Part shown: piece after piece, positions 1 through 5,447 of the stretch
Layout: each line of letters starts with the position of its first letter
Position numbering within the stretch: the stretch's first letter is position 1
NCBI GenBank assembly: GCA_949293925.1
Contig: CASFFI010000061.1
Span: forward strand, 1 to 8,676
DNA: 8,676 bases
Direction: 5' to 3'
Origin: an uncultured Christensenella sp.
GTDB lineage: Bacteria; Bacillota; Clostridia; Christensenellales; UBA1242
The notes under the pieces: model-generated
What the model was told of the DNA's origin: nothing
Databases searched by the model: none
The model's input: only the letters and a program-made list of their open reading frames with translations
Translations under genes and position numbers: made by a program

Positions 1-478
1 AGGCGTCAACAAAAGGAATTATTCTTTCGTTTTCTATATCATAAGTTTTATCATAGTCAGTCGATAATATTATTTTTCCTCCTGATAATGTGTATAATAC
101 TGCTTTATCAATTTCCATAATGTTATAGTCGTTGTTGTTTTTAAATTTATTTAAATTTTTATTTGCTACTAACAACCATGTTTCATATTGTTTTAATCCG
201 CCAACTTCATCATATTTTGATATTCTAAATAGTGCCATATTAATAGGCATTATTAAATTATAATTTCCTCCATATTTAAAAGAGTTTTGGTTTATTTTAA
301 CAGATACATTATTAGTTATTACTAAGTTCGTATTTTCATTGTTTTTATGATTAATATATGATGATTCAATATATGTTTCACCATTTATGTATTCCTTAAA
401 ACTTGTAGAATGTAAATCCTTTGGAATTTTAGGTATTATAATAAAATTTTTATTGTTTAAAATATTTTCATAATTCAT
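1..478 (-). CDS. Hypothetical protein, N-terminal part (runs off left edge)
   Basis: An open frame on the minus strand starts with ATG at 478 and stays open to the window edge, giving 159 codons (protein begins MNYENILNNKNF). The start is supported by AAGGA at 490-486, seven bases upstream. The visible part is rich in Asn, Lys, Ile and Tyr, with no signal peptide, no membrane segment and no cysteine, so a cytoplasmic product is likely for this portion. Alternating hydrophobic/polar stretches around residues 55-80 and 125-145 suggest beta structure. I do not recognise a family. A weak SigA-like promoter could be TTGAAA (541-536) with an A/T-rich -10 near 520-513. The gene is divergent from argS. 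Uninterrupted reading, good codon content and an SD site make it a real gene; its function is unknown and its 3' end lies outside the window. Confidence 0.72.
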   Translation of the reverse strand, partial: MNYENILNNKNFIIIPKIPKDLHSTSFKEYINGETYIESSYINHKNNENTNLVITNNVSVKINQNSFKYGGNYNLIMPINMALFRISKYDEVGGLKQYETWLLVANKNLNKFKNNNDYNIMEIDKAVLYTLSGGKIILSTDYDKTYDIENERIIPFVDA

Positions 479-485
479 AATTTAA

Positions 486-490
486 TCCTT
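486..490 (-). promoter_or_regulatory. Ribosome binding site of the left-edge gene
   Basis: AAGGA on the minus strand, seven bases before the ATG at 478. It fixes the start of the partial gene; no other start codon in frame nearby has an SD. Confidence 0.6.
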
Positions 491-611
491 TTAATTTTAA
501 TGAGTAGTTTTTAATTTATAAAAATTTTTTAATTGTTTCAATACATTTATTTGACTAAATTTACATATATATGTGTTTTTTTGTTTAAAAAGAACGATTT
601 TTTATAGACTT

Positions 612-640
612 TTGACAAAATTTATATGTTATGTTATAAT
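612..640 (+). promoter_or_regulatory. SigA-type consensus promoter of argS
   Basis: Exact -35 TTGACA (612-617) and exact -10 TATAAT (635-640), separated by 17 bp, the ideal spacing. The expected transcription start is about 646-648, only about ten bases before the argS ATG at 656, so the mRNA leader is almost nothing but the GGAG site. This leaves no room for a T-box or other leader riboswitch, and it excludes the upstream ATG at 626, which lies inside the promoter spacer. Confidence 0.85.
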
Positions 641-646
641 TTGAGC

Positions 647-650
647 GGAG
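647..650 (+). promoter_or_regulatory. Ribosome binding site that decides the argS start
   Basis: GGAG (within GCGGAG) lies five bases before ATG 656. The in-frame ATG at 626 has no SD and is upstream of the predicted transcription start, so 656 is preferred. Confidence 0.7.
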
Positions 651-655
651 TGATT

Positions 656-2347
656 ATGGATTTAAAGACTATCCTTTTAGATAAAATAAAATACGAAAAT
701 TTAACAAAACAAGAATTATTTAATTTGATAACTATATCAAAAGAAAATAATATGGGAGATTATGCCTTGCCCTGTTTTTCTTTTGCTAAAACTTTACATA
801 GGTCGCCTATGCAAATTGCGGAAGAAATCAAGAATTCTCTTATTTTAGACGGATTTATTGAAAAGGCAGAAGTTGTAAATGGATATTTGAATTTTTTTCT
901 AAATAAGAAGTTTGTAGCATTGAAACTTTTAGAAAGTTTTAAGGACGGATTTAAACCTTGTAAGAGTAATAAAAAAGTAGTTTGCATTGATTATTCATCA
1001 GTTAATCTTGCTAAATATATGCACATAGGACATTGGTCAACTACTATAATAGGTGAATCTATTGCAAGACTCTATGAAAATCAAGGCTATAAAGTATATA
1101 GATTAAATTATATAGGGGATTATGGGTTACCTTTTGGCAAAATGGTATATGCGTATTTAAAATGGGGGAACAAAGAGGCCGTAGAGAAAAATGGTATTGA
1201 TGAAATTCAAAACCTTTATGTGAGATTTTGTAAAGAAGAAAATGAAGAACTTCTTTCAAAAGCAAGAGAAATTTCTAAAAAGATTGAAGACAAAGATAAA
1301 GAAATATACCCTATTTACGAATGGGTTATTAAAATTTCAAAATCTGAAGCAAAAAGAATTTTAGATAAAGTTGGAATTGTGTTTGATTCTTGGAAAGGAG
1401 AAAGTTCATATAACGATAAAATGCAGCCTGTCATTGATGAAATAAAGTCTAGTGGGTTAGGCAAAATTAGTGAAGGTGCTTTGATTGTGGACTTAAGCGA
1501 ATACAATTTAGGTGTTAGTGTAATACAAAGAAGTGATGGGGCGAGTCTTTATGTTACTCGAGACCTTGCCGCTCTTGAAGATAGGTATAATACTTATAAA
1601 TTTGATGAAATGATTTATGTGACGGCGGTTCAACAGTGCAATCATTTTGAAAAACTTTTTAAATTGTGCGAACTATTAAAAAAACCTTATGCTAATAAAT
1701 TGTACCACGCATATTATGGAATGTTTTCAACACCTGAAGGAAAGATTGCAAGCCGTAAAGGGAAACAAGCACTTTTTGAAGATATTTTGTTTGCCGCGGA
1801 AAAGAAGGTTAGAGAACAGATAACCAACAGAGATTTATCCAAAGAGCAAAAGGACGAACTTGTTAAAAAGATTGGTAAAAGTGCAGTTGCTTTTAGCGTT
1901 TTGAAAGTTGACAGAATTAAAGACAAGATTTTTGAAGTTGAAAAAGCGACAAGTCTTGATGGGGAAACTTCTCCGTACATTCAATACACACTTGCTAGAT
2001 GTTGTAGTTTGTTAAATAAGGCAAAAACTTATAATATTGATATAAATTGTAATTATGCTGATTTAGAAGATGAAAACTCTTTCAATGTAATTTATTCACT
2101 TTTAAAAACTATTAATGAGATGAATACAGTTATTTATTCTGCCTTTGAGAAAAAAGAAACTAGTATTTTAGCAAGATACATTTTGGATTTATGTAAAGCG
2201 TTTAATAAATTTTATGTAGATGTAAAAGTTTTGGATTTACAAAATGTTAATACAACAAAGATTTACCTAATGCTAGTAAAAACCATTAAAAATGCTTTAG
2301 AGTATATGATGCCACTTCTGTGTATTGATTTAGTCGAATATATGTAA
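656..2347 (+). CDS. argS: Arginyl-tRNA synthetase
   Basis: Class Ia aminoacyl-tRNA synthetase; cytoplasmic; activates L-arginine with ATP and charges tRNA-Arg. The 563-residue length is normal for bacterial ArgS. Domain order is complete: N-terminal additional domain for the tRNA D-loop (about 1-85), Rossmann catalytic core with the HIGH signature at 123-126 (YMHIGHW), GDYGLPFGKM at 154-163, SDGASLYVTRDLAA at 293-306, the KMSKS-equivalent loop IASRKGK at 364-370, then the DALR-type helical anticodon-binding domain (about 435-563, opening with GETSPYIQYTLAR). The frame is open further upstream to an ATG at 626, but the promoter and GGAG site favour 656. The next gene begins 11 bp after the stop and is probably co-transcribed. 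The promoter is full consensus with a leader of about ten bases, suggesting strong constitutive expression without a T-box. No key residue is obviously missing. Confidence 0.96.
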   Translation: MDLKTILLDKIKYENLTKQELFNLITISKENNMGDYALPCFSFAKTLHRSPMQIAEEIKNSLILDGFIEKAEVVNGYLNFFLNKKFVALKLLESFKDGFKPCKSNKKVVCIDYSSVNLAKYMHIGHWSTTIIGESIARLYENQGYKVYRLNYIGDYGLPFGKMVYAYLKWGNKEAVEKNGIDEIQNLYVRFCKEENEELLSKAREISKKIEDKDKEIYPIYEWVIKISKSEAKRILDKVGIVFDSWKGESSYNDKMQPVIDEIKSSGLGKISEGALIVDLSEYNLGVSVIQRSDGASLYVTRDLAALEDRYNTYKFDEMIYVTAVQQCNHFEKLFKLCELLKKPYANKLYHAYYGMFSTPEGKIASRKGKQALFEDILFAAEKKVREQITNRDLSKEQKDELVKKIGKSAVAFSVLKVDRIKDKIFEVEKATSLDGETSPYIQYTLARCCSLLNKAKTYNIDINCNYADLEDENSFNVIYSLLKTINEMNTVIYSAFEKKETSILARYILDLCKAFNKFYVDVKVLDLQNVNTTKIYLMLVKTIKNALEYMMPLLCIDLVEYM

Positions 2348-2358
2348 ATTGGATAATT

Positions 2359-2865
2359 ATGAGAAATTGTTTAAAGTTTTTAGTTATAATACTATCAAGT
2401 GTTTGTTTGTTTTTAACTGCTATATTAATTAATAACTCAAACAATATAATTTCACATTCGTTAAATGGTACTTTTATCGTTGAAAATATTGAGGTTTTCT
2501 GGGCTGAAAATATTGATGAAGAACAAAAAGAACAAATTTTATATGAAATGAATGTTGATGATGTTACTTATATAGAATCAATTAAAAAATTAATAAAAGA
2601 TAGAATGTCAGAATTGAATCTTAACGTTATAAGCAGTAACGAAATTGAGTTGGTGGACAAATTGCATAATATGTATGAACACTTGTTTTATATTGCTGAT
2701 AACAATGAAATTACAATTTTCAGCGATAGCGAATACCAAAACGAAGGGTCTAACATATTTGAAATAGGAAGCAAGTTTATTATAGAAAATAATAATAAGT
2801 TATCCACAGTCTATATCAATGATATTTTTGAAATAAAATTATTATTAATTAATACAAGTATTTAA
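2359..2865 (+). CDS. Small membrane-anchored or secreted protein of unknown function
   Basis: A 168-residue protein whose N-terminus has Arg2 and Lys6 followed by a hydrophobic stretch (about residues 5-25), consistent with a signal peptide or single N-terminal anchor. The rest is hydrophilic and acidic and would lie outside the membrane. Cys15 is not in a lipobox (the preceding residues are SSV), so it is not an evident lipoprotein. After the anchor, LNGTFIVENIEVFW (about 35-48) looks like a beta strand region, then a charged helical part (about 50-85), then beta-rich stretches from about 108 to the end (YIADNNEITIFSD, KFIIENNNKLSTVYI). I do not recognise the family. It starts 11 bp after argS with only a weak GGA at 2351-2353 and no visible promoter of its own, so it probably rides on the argS transcript. 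Terminator hairpins follow about 100 bp after its stop. Confidence 0.72.
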   Translation: MRNCLKFLVIILSSVCLFLTAILINNSNNIISHSLNGTFIVENIEVFWAENIDEEQKEQILYEMNVDDVTYIESIKKLIKDRMSELNLNVISSNEIELVDKLHNMYEHLFYIADNNEITIFSDSEYQNEGSNIFEIGSKFIIENNNKLSTVYINDIFEIKLLLINTSI

Positions 2866-2962
2866 TTTTAATGTAAATAAAAATATCATTTAAAATATAA
2901 TTTATTACTCGTTGTTAATTAATATTAGGTAAATTTAGAATGTATGTCAAAAACTAAAAAAT

Positions 2963-2993
2963 AAAAATAGCACATTGTTTGTGTTATTTTTTT
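2963..2993 (+). terminator. Intrinsic terminator of the argS unit
   Basis: Twelve-bp stem (2963-2974 with 2980-2991, one G-U pair, GC-containing part TAGCACA/TGTGTTA) closing a five-base loop, with seven T residues at 2987-2993. It lies about 98 bp after the stop of the small anchored protein. The A-run on the left arm means it could work in both directions. Confidence 0.75.
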
Positions 2994-3058
2994 AATAAAA
3001 ATATGAATATTTAACATTAATAAATTTAGTGTTTTCTAATATGTATTAAATAAAAAAC

Positions 3059-3077
3059 AAAATCAAATATGATTTTT
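3059..3077 (+). terminator. Weak second hairpin with T-run
   Basis: AAAATCA (3059-3065) pairs with TGATTTT (3070-3076) around an AATA loop and ends in five T. The stem is short and almost pure A/T, so it is at best a backup terminator for readthrough from the argS side. Confidence 0.35.
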
Positions 3078-3190
3078 AAATTTCAACAAAAAATGATAAT
3101 AAAAACACCACTATGAATTGTGGCAGATTAAAAAATAATAGAAACATATAGTATATTAAGGTTTAACTTATTATATATTTATAAACAATA

Positions 3191-3219
3191 AAAAAACACT
3201 ATCAAAATAGTGATTTTTT
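3191..3219 (-). terminator. Intrinsic terminator of the tRNA unit (probably bidirectional)
   Basis: CACTAT (3197-3202) pairs with ATAGTG (3207-3212) around a four-base loop, flanked by A7 (3190-3196) on one side and T6 (3214-3219) on the other. Read on the minus strand it sits 23 bases past the CCA end of tRNA-Glu and is followed by seven U, a typical tRNA-operon terminator. The mirrored T-run lets it also stop plus-strand readthrough. Confidence 0.75.
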
Positions 3220-3235
3220 AACAATATAATATGAT

Positions 3236-3310
3236 TGGTAGTGCCAAGGGGAATCGAACCCCTGATACCGCCGTGAAAGGGCGGTGTCTTAACCGCTTGA
3301 CCATGGCACC
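3236..3310 (-). tRNA. tRNA-Glu (anticodon UUC)
   Basis: Complete 75-nt cloverleaf on the minus strand with encoded CCA (3238-3236). The anticodon arm is CCGCC-CTTTCAC-GGCGG, giving anticodon TTC. The T-arm AGGGG-TTCGATT-CCCCT is fully paired. The acceptor arm GGTGCCA/TGGCACT closes with a G1-U72 wobble. It is the second gene of a two-tRNA unit, 14 bp downstream of tRNA-Met, and ends just before the terminator at 3219-3191. Confidence 0.96.
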
Positions 3311-3324
3311 ATAATATTAATTAG

Positions 3325-3400
3325 TGGTAGCGGCAGAGAGACTTGAACTTTCGACCTATCGGGTATGAACCGATCGCTCTAACCGCTGAGCTATGCCGCC
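3325..3400 (-). tRNA. tRNA-Met (anticodon CAU, elongator type)
   Basis: Complete 76-nt cloverleaf on the minus strand with encoded CCA (3327-3325). The anticodon arm is ATCGG-TTCATAC-CCGAT. The initiator hallmark of three G-C pairs next to the anticodon loop is absent and the acceptor arm starts with a G1-U72 wobble rather than the C1-A72 mismatch of initiators, so this is the elongator. A tRNA-Ile2 with lysidine is the other CAU possibility, but the loop and D-arm match elongator Met better. Oddity: the T-stem GAAAG/CTCTC has an A51-C63 mismatch (positions 3350 and 3338) where G-C would be expected. It is the first gene of the unit, about three bases after the predicted transcription start. 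Confidence 0.92.
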
Positions 3401-3409
3401 ATACTCTAA

Positions 3410-3438
3410 AATATACATCATTTGAATTTATTAGTCAA
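3410..3438 (-). promoter_or_regulatory. SigA-type promoter of the tRNA-Met/tRNA-Glu unit
   Basis: On the minus strand, -35 TTGACT (3438-3433) and -10 TATATT (3415-3410) with a 17-bp spacer. The predicted start is near 3403, just upstream of the tRNA-Met 5' end at 3400, so the primary transcript would have almost no leader. Confidence 0.78.
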
Positions 3439-3500
3439 GATATTTTTACAAAATTTTTAAAATTTTAACATTTAATATTGAACATTTTAATATGTAATAT

Positions 3501-3556
3501 AAAAACACTTCTTTACTTTGACTGATTTGTTCAGTTATCAGTTTTCGAAGTGGTTT
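3501..3556 (-). other. Structured two-part hairpin between the collagen gene and the tRNA promoter
   Basis: Outer stem CACTTC (3506-3511) with GAAGTG (3547-3552), extended by A/T pairs past a bulge; inner stem ACTGAT (3521-3526) with ATCAGT (3537-3542). A competing pairing uses ACTGA with TCAGT (3531-3535). Read on the minus strand, the outer stem is followed at once by five U (3505-3501), so it could be a second terminator behind the collagen-like gene. A small structured RNA is also possible; no known family is recognised. Confidence 0.4.
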
Positions 3557-3577
3557 ATATTAAAACATCGTAACTCT

Positions 3578-3598
3578 AAAAACAACTCAGTTGTTTTT
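3578..3598 (-). terminator. Intrinsic terminator of the collagen-like gene
   Basis: Nine-bp perfect stem AAAAACAAC (3578-3586) with GTTGTTTTT (3590-3598) and a three-base loop, 53 bp past the stop of the collagen-like gene. On the minus strand the stem ends in five U. The sequence is symmetrical and could act in both directions. Confidence 0.65.
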
Positions 3599-3651
3599 GT
3601 AATTTTAAAAATTTTATAATAAAGGCAATTATTTAGGCTATATTAAAAATA

Positions 3652-4854
3652 TTATCTTTGGTCACTAATATTTGCGTTACTATTATTTTCTTGCAGTTCA
3701 GTAACAGAACTATAAGGGGCTCCTGATGTAGTACCAGATAATAGTGCAATGTCAACAGCATTTGAAGGGTCACCCCAAGAATTGCCAGAAAATTGAAATA
3801 ATGCTTGGTCAACCACCCAACCTCTAGTGCTGAATACGACATTATGCGTTATAAATCCAGTTGAATTTGGATTTAAATATCCGCTTTGTCTTAGTGAATA
3901 GAAAATATTTCCATCAATCCAATTATTAGTAGTGCTATTTTGTGTAACTATGCCTCGATTAGTTACCCAAGTGTCTGAACTGCCCGCCTGGGTTGGTCCA
4001 TAAAAAATATTATTTCTAATTACATTATTATTGCCACCAATTTGCACAAATTCAACAGGATATGGATTGTTACTTGTAAAGGTTAGCCCCTCAATTACAT
4101 TACCACTACCGGTTATAAGCAATGGTACTGTACTTGCGGTTAATAATATAGTGGCGTTAGGTTTTCCCTTTATCGTTATATTGTTTTTAGATAAAGTGTT
4201 TGTTGTATCAATAGGATAAAATCCATCATAAAGTTCAATTGTTCCATTGTTCGCTACTACATTTAAAGCATCTTCAAGACTTGGAAAAGGATTTGCTTGT
4301 GTCCCATTTCCTCCAAAGGTATTACTTCTTACAAACACATTATAAGGGTTAAAAACTGAATTTCCGGAAGGTCCGCTTGGACCAGTTGCACCTGTTGGTC
4401 CGGTAGGTCCTGTTGTCCCTGTTGGTCCAGTAGGTCCGGTTGCACCTGTTGGTCCGGTAGGTCCTGTTGCACCTTGTGGAATAAAAAATGATAATTCTGC
4501 AGTTTGACCTACATTTGTTTGCTCAACTCTTGCATTTTCACCTGAAGGTAAAGTTGTTGTCGAAACAGCAGTTACTAAAGTTGTTGCAGGCCCTGTAGGC
4601 CCCGTTGGACCTGTGGCTCCAATACTACCAGAAATGCCGGCAGGCCCTGTAGGACCAGTTGGACCTGTCGCACCTATTAAACCAGCAGGACCCATGGGCC
4701 CTGTCGCTCCAGTTGGTCCAGTAGGTCCTGTCAAACCAACTGGACCTGCTGGTCCAGTTGGACCAATTGTACTGAGTTTATATTTATTGTTAGAAAATTT
4801 TGTATTTATATTTTTTTTGCAACACAAAGGAAAATTACAACAATTTCTATACAT
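3652..4854 (-). CDS. Collagen-like surface protein with C-terminal beta-helix domain
   Basis: A 400-residue protein. Residues 1-30 form a cysteine-rich head (Cys5, 6, 11, 12) without a classical signal peptide. Residues 31-90 are 20 Gly-X-Y triplets, mostly GPT/GAT. Residues 91-127 form a short insert ending in ELSFFIPQ, a module I recall between collagen blocks in clostridial collagen-like proteins. Residues 128-166 are 13 more triplets. From about 171, VRSNTFGGNGTQANPFPSLE leads into N/G/I-rich strands (IEGLTF, NNVIRNNIFYG, NNWIDGNIFYS, THNVVF) typical of a right-handed parallel beta-helix of the pectate-lyase-like/DUF1565 kind. The likely role is a trimeric triple-helical stalk with a beta-helix head on a spore or cell surface, as for BclA-type exosporium proteins, but the BclA N-terminal targeting motif is not seen. 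An AGGAGG site lies 12 bases upstream. The gene is monocistronic between its own promoter and terminator. The enzyme activity of the head, if any, is unknown. Confidence 0.88.
   Translation of the reverse strand: MYRNCCNFPLCCKKNINTKFSNNKYKLSTIGPTGPAGPVGLTGPTGPTGATGPMGPAGLIGATGPTGPTGPAGISGSIGATGPTGPTGPATTLVTAVSTTTLPSGENARVEQTNVGQTAELSFFIPQGATGPTGPTGATGPTGPTGTTGPTGPTGATGPSGPSGNSVFNPYNVFVRSNTFGGNGTQANPFPSLEDALNVVANNGTIELYDGFYPIDTTNTLSKNNITIKGKPNATILLTASTVPLLITGSGNVIEGLTFTSNNPYPVEFVQIGGNNNVIRNNIFYGPTQAGSSDTWVTNRGIVTQNSTTNNWIDGNIFYSLRQSGYLNPNSTGFITHNVVFSTRGWVVDQALFQFSGNSWGDPSNAVDIALLSGTTSGAPYSSVTELQENNSNANISDQR
4385..4469. repeat. Near-identical DNA repeats in the second collagen block
   Basis: A 31-bp stretch at 4385-4415 recurs without change at 4439-4469, a period of 54 bp (18 codons, six Gly-X-Y triplets). 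The intervening part is a diverged copy of the same motif. Such in-frame repeats can change length by slippage or recombination without breaking the frame. Confidence 0.8.
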
Positions 4855-4866
4855 CTTTTTTAATAT

Positions 4867-4872
4867 CCTCCT
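4867..4872 (-). promoter_or_regulatory. Ribosome binding site of the collagen-like gene
   Basis: Perfect AGGAGG on the minus strand, 12 bases before the ATG at 4854. The spacing is longer than ideal but no closer start codon lies in frame, so it supports this start and efficient translation. Confidence 0.7.
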
Positions 4873-4895
4873 AAAAAATCAATATAAAACTAAAA

Positions 4896-4924
4896 CATAA
4901 TATGGAAACAAAATCTTTATTGTT
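4896..4924 (-). promoter_or_regulatory. Possible SigK-type (mother-cell) promoter of the collagen-like gene
   Basis: On the minus strand, AACA (4924-4921), 16 bases, then CATATTATG (4904-4896). The SigK consensus is mACm, 16-17 bases, CATAnnnTA; all positions match except the final A. The predicted start is near 4889, about 35 bases before the ATG, which fits the SD. No good SigA promoter is seen in the same stretch. Short consensus in AT-rich DNA keeps the confidence low. Confidence 0.4.
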
Positions 4925-5091
4925 AACTTATTACTTGCTTATTAATAAAAAACATTAAAATAAGATTTATATTATTCTATTTAGTTTTATATTGAATTAA
5001 AGTTGATTTAAAGTTTTAATAAAAATGTTTAGAAGGAATAAAAAATAATATATTACTCTACTATTTTGAAATATTTTTGTATCATATACTT

Positions 5092-5418
5092 ATGAAGATT
5101 TATAATAAACTTGTTAGAGATAAAATACCAGAAATAATTGCTGGGGATAATGGTAAAACTTGTGTCACAAGAATTATGGGAGATGTTGAATATTTAGAAG
5201 CTCTTAATGCTAAATTGCAAGAAGAATTAAAAGAATATTTAGAAAGTGGAGATATTGAAGAACTTGCAGATTTAGAAGAAGTACTAAGAGCTATCCTTGA
5301 TATGAAAGAAATATCTTATGAAAAGTTTGAAAACATTAGAAGAAAAAAAGTAGAAAAGCGTGGAACTTTTAAAAAGAAAATATTTCTTGTTAGCATAAGT
5401 GAAAAAGATGAGAAATAA
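5092..5418 (+). CDS. MazG-like nucleotide pyrophosphohydrolase (house-cleaning NTP-PPase)
   Basis: A 108-residue all-alpha protein of the MazG/phosphoribosyl-ATP pyrophosphohydrolase superfamily, expected to hydrolyse a non-canonical or surplus (d)NTP to its monophosphate plus pyrophosphate, with Mg2+. It starts with the family hallmark YNKLVRDKIPEII (residues 4-16). The metal-binding EExxE is at 44-48 (EELKE) and the partner ExxD at 57-60 (ELAD) in the next helix. The C-terminal KVEKRGTFKKKIFL (86-99) is also typical. Homologues as I know them begin at this Met; an in-frame TTG at 5077 would add five residues without support. No SD is visible before the ATG and no convincing promoter is seen. 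The gene stands alone between the divergent collagen-like gene and a 67-nt hairpin. The actual substrate cannot be read from the sequence. Confidence 0.85.
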   Translation: MKIYNKLVRDKIPEIIAGDNGKTCVTRIMGDVEYLEALNAKLQEELKEYLESGDIEELADLEEVLRAILDMKEISYEKFENIRRKKVEKRGTFKKKIFLVSISEKDEK

Positions 5419-5447
5419 CTCATATTAAATAATAGAATAAATATTTT

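Larger units (their letters stand above)
2866..3190. other. Gene-free AT-rich spacer between the argS unit and the tRNA unit
   Basis: About 325 bp (370 bp counting to the tRNA-Glu end) without a supportable gene in any frame. It holds the hairpin terminator at 2963-2993 and a weaker hairpin at 3059-3077; the tRNA terminator begins immediately after it at 3191. I see no SD-plus-start combination, no tRNA and no recognisable riboswitch. Confidence 0.6.

Noticed and set aside
563..574. 12-bp alternating A/T palindrome followed by T-run
   Set aside because: The stem would be four or five A/T pairs; expected by chance in such AT-rich DNA and not behind any gene end.
479..611. T-box or other riboswitch before argS
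   Set aside because: The promoter at 612-640 leaves a leader of about ten bases, and no specifier or T-box core sequence is visible.
626..655. Upstream ATG at 626 as argS start
   Set aside because: It lies in the spacer of the consensus promoter, upstream of the predicted transcription start, and has no SD.
760..1980. Several minus-strand frames inside argS
   Set aside because: All are antisense to a gene with every ArgS motif in place; none has an SD or recognisable product.
2359..2430. Lipoprotein signal in the argS-linked protein
   Set aside because: Cys15 is preceded by Ser-Ser-Val and lies in the middle of the hydrophobic stretch, which does not fit a lipobox.
3107..3123. CCAC/GTGG hairpin
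   Set aside because: Only four pairs around an eight-base loop and no T-run.
3325..3400. Initiator tRNA-fMet
   Set aside because: The anticodon stem lacks the three consecutive G-C pairs and the 1-72 position is G-U, not the initiator mismatch.
4375..4760. CRISPR-like repetition
   Set aside because: The repeats are in-frame Gly-X-Y coding sequence of one gene, without regular unique spacers.
4613..4900. Plus-strand frame of 95 codons rich in Gly-Pro-Val
   Set aside because: It is the antisense of the collagen block: GGT/CCN-type codons read backwards also give Gly-Pro repeats. It has no SD, and the minus-strand gene has full domain structure.
4997..5015. Two TTAAAGTT copies 11 bp apart before the MazG-like gene
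   Set aside because: The helical-turn spacing suggests an operator, but an 8-bp A/T-rich word is too weak to support a site.
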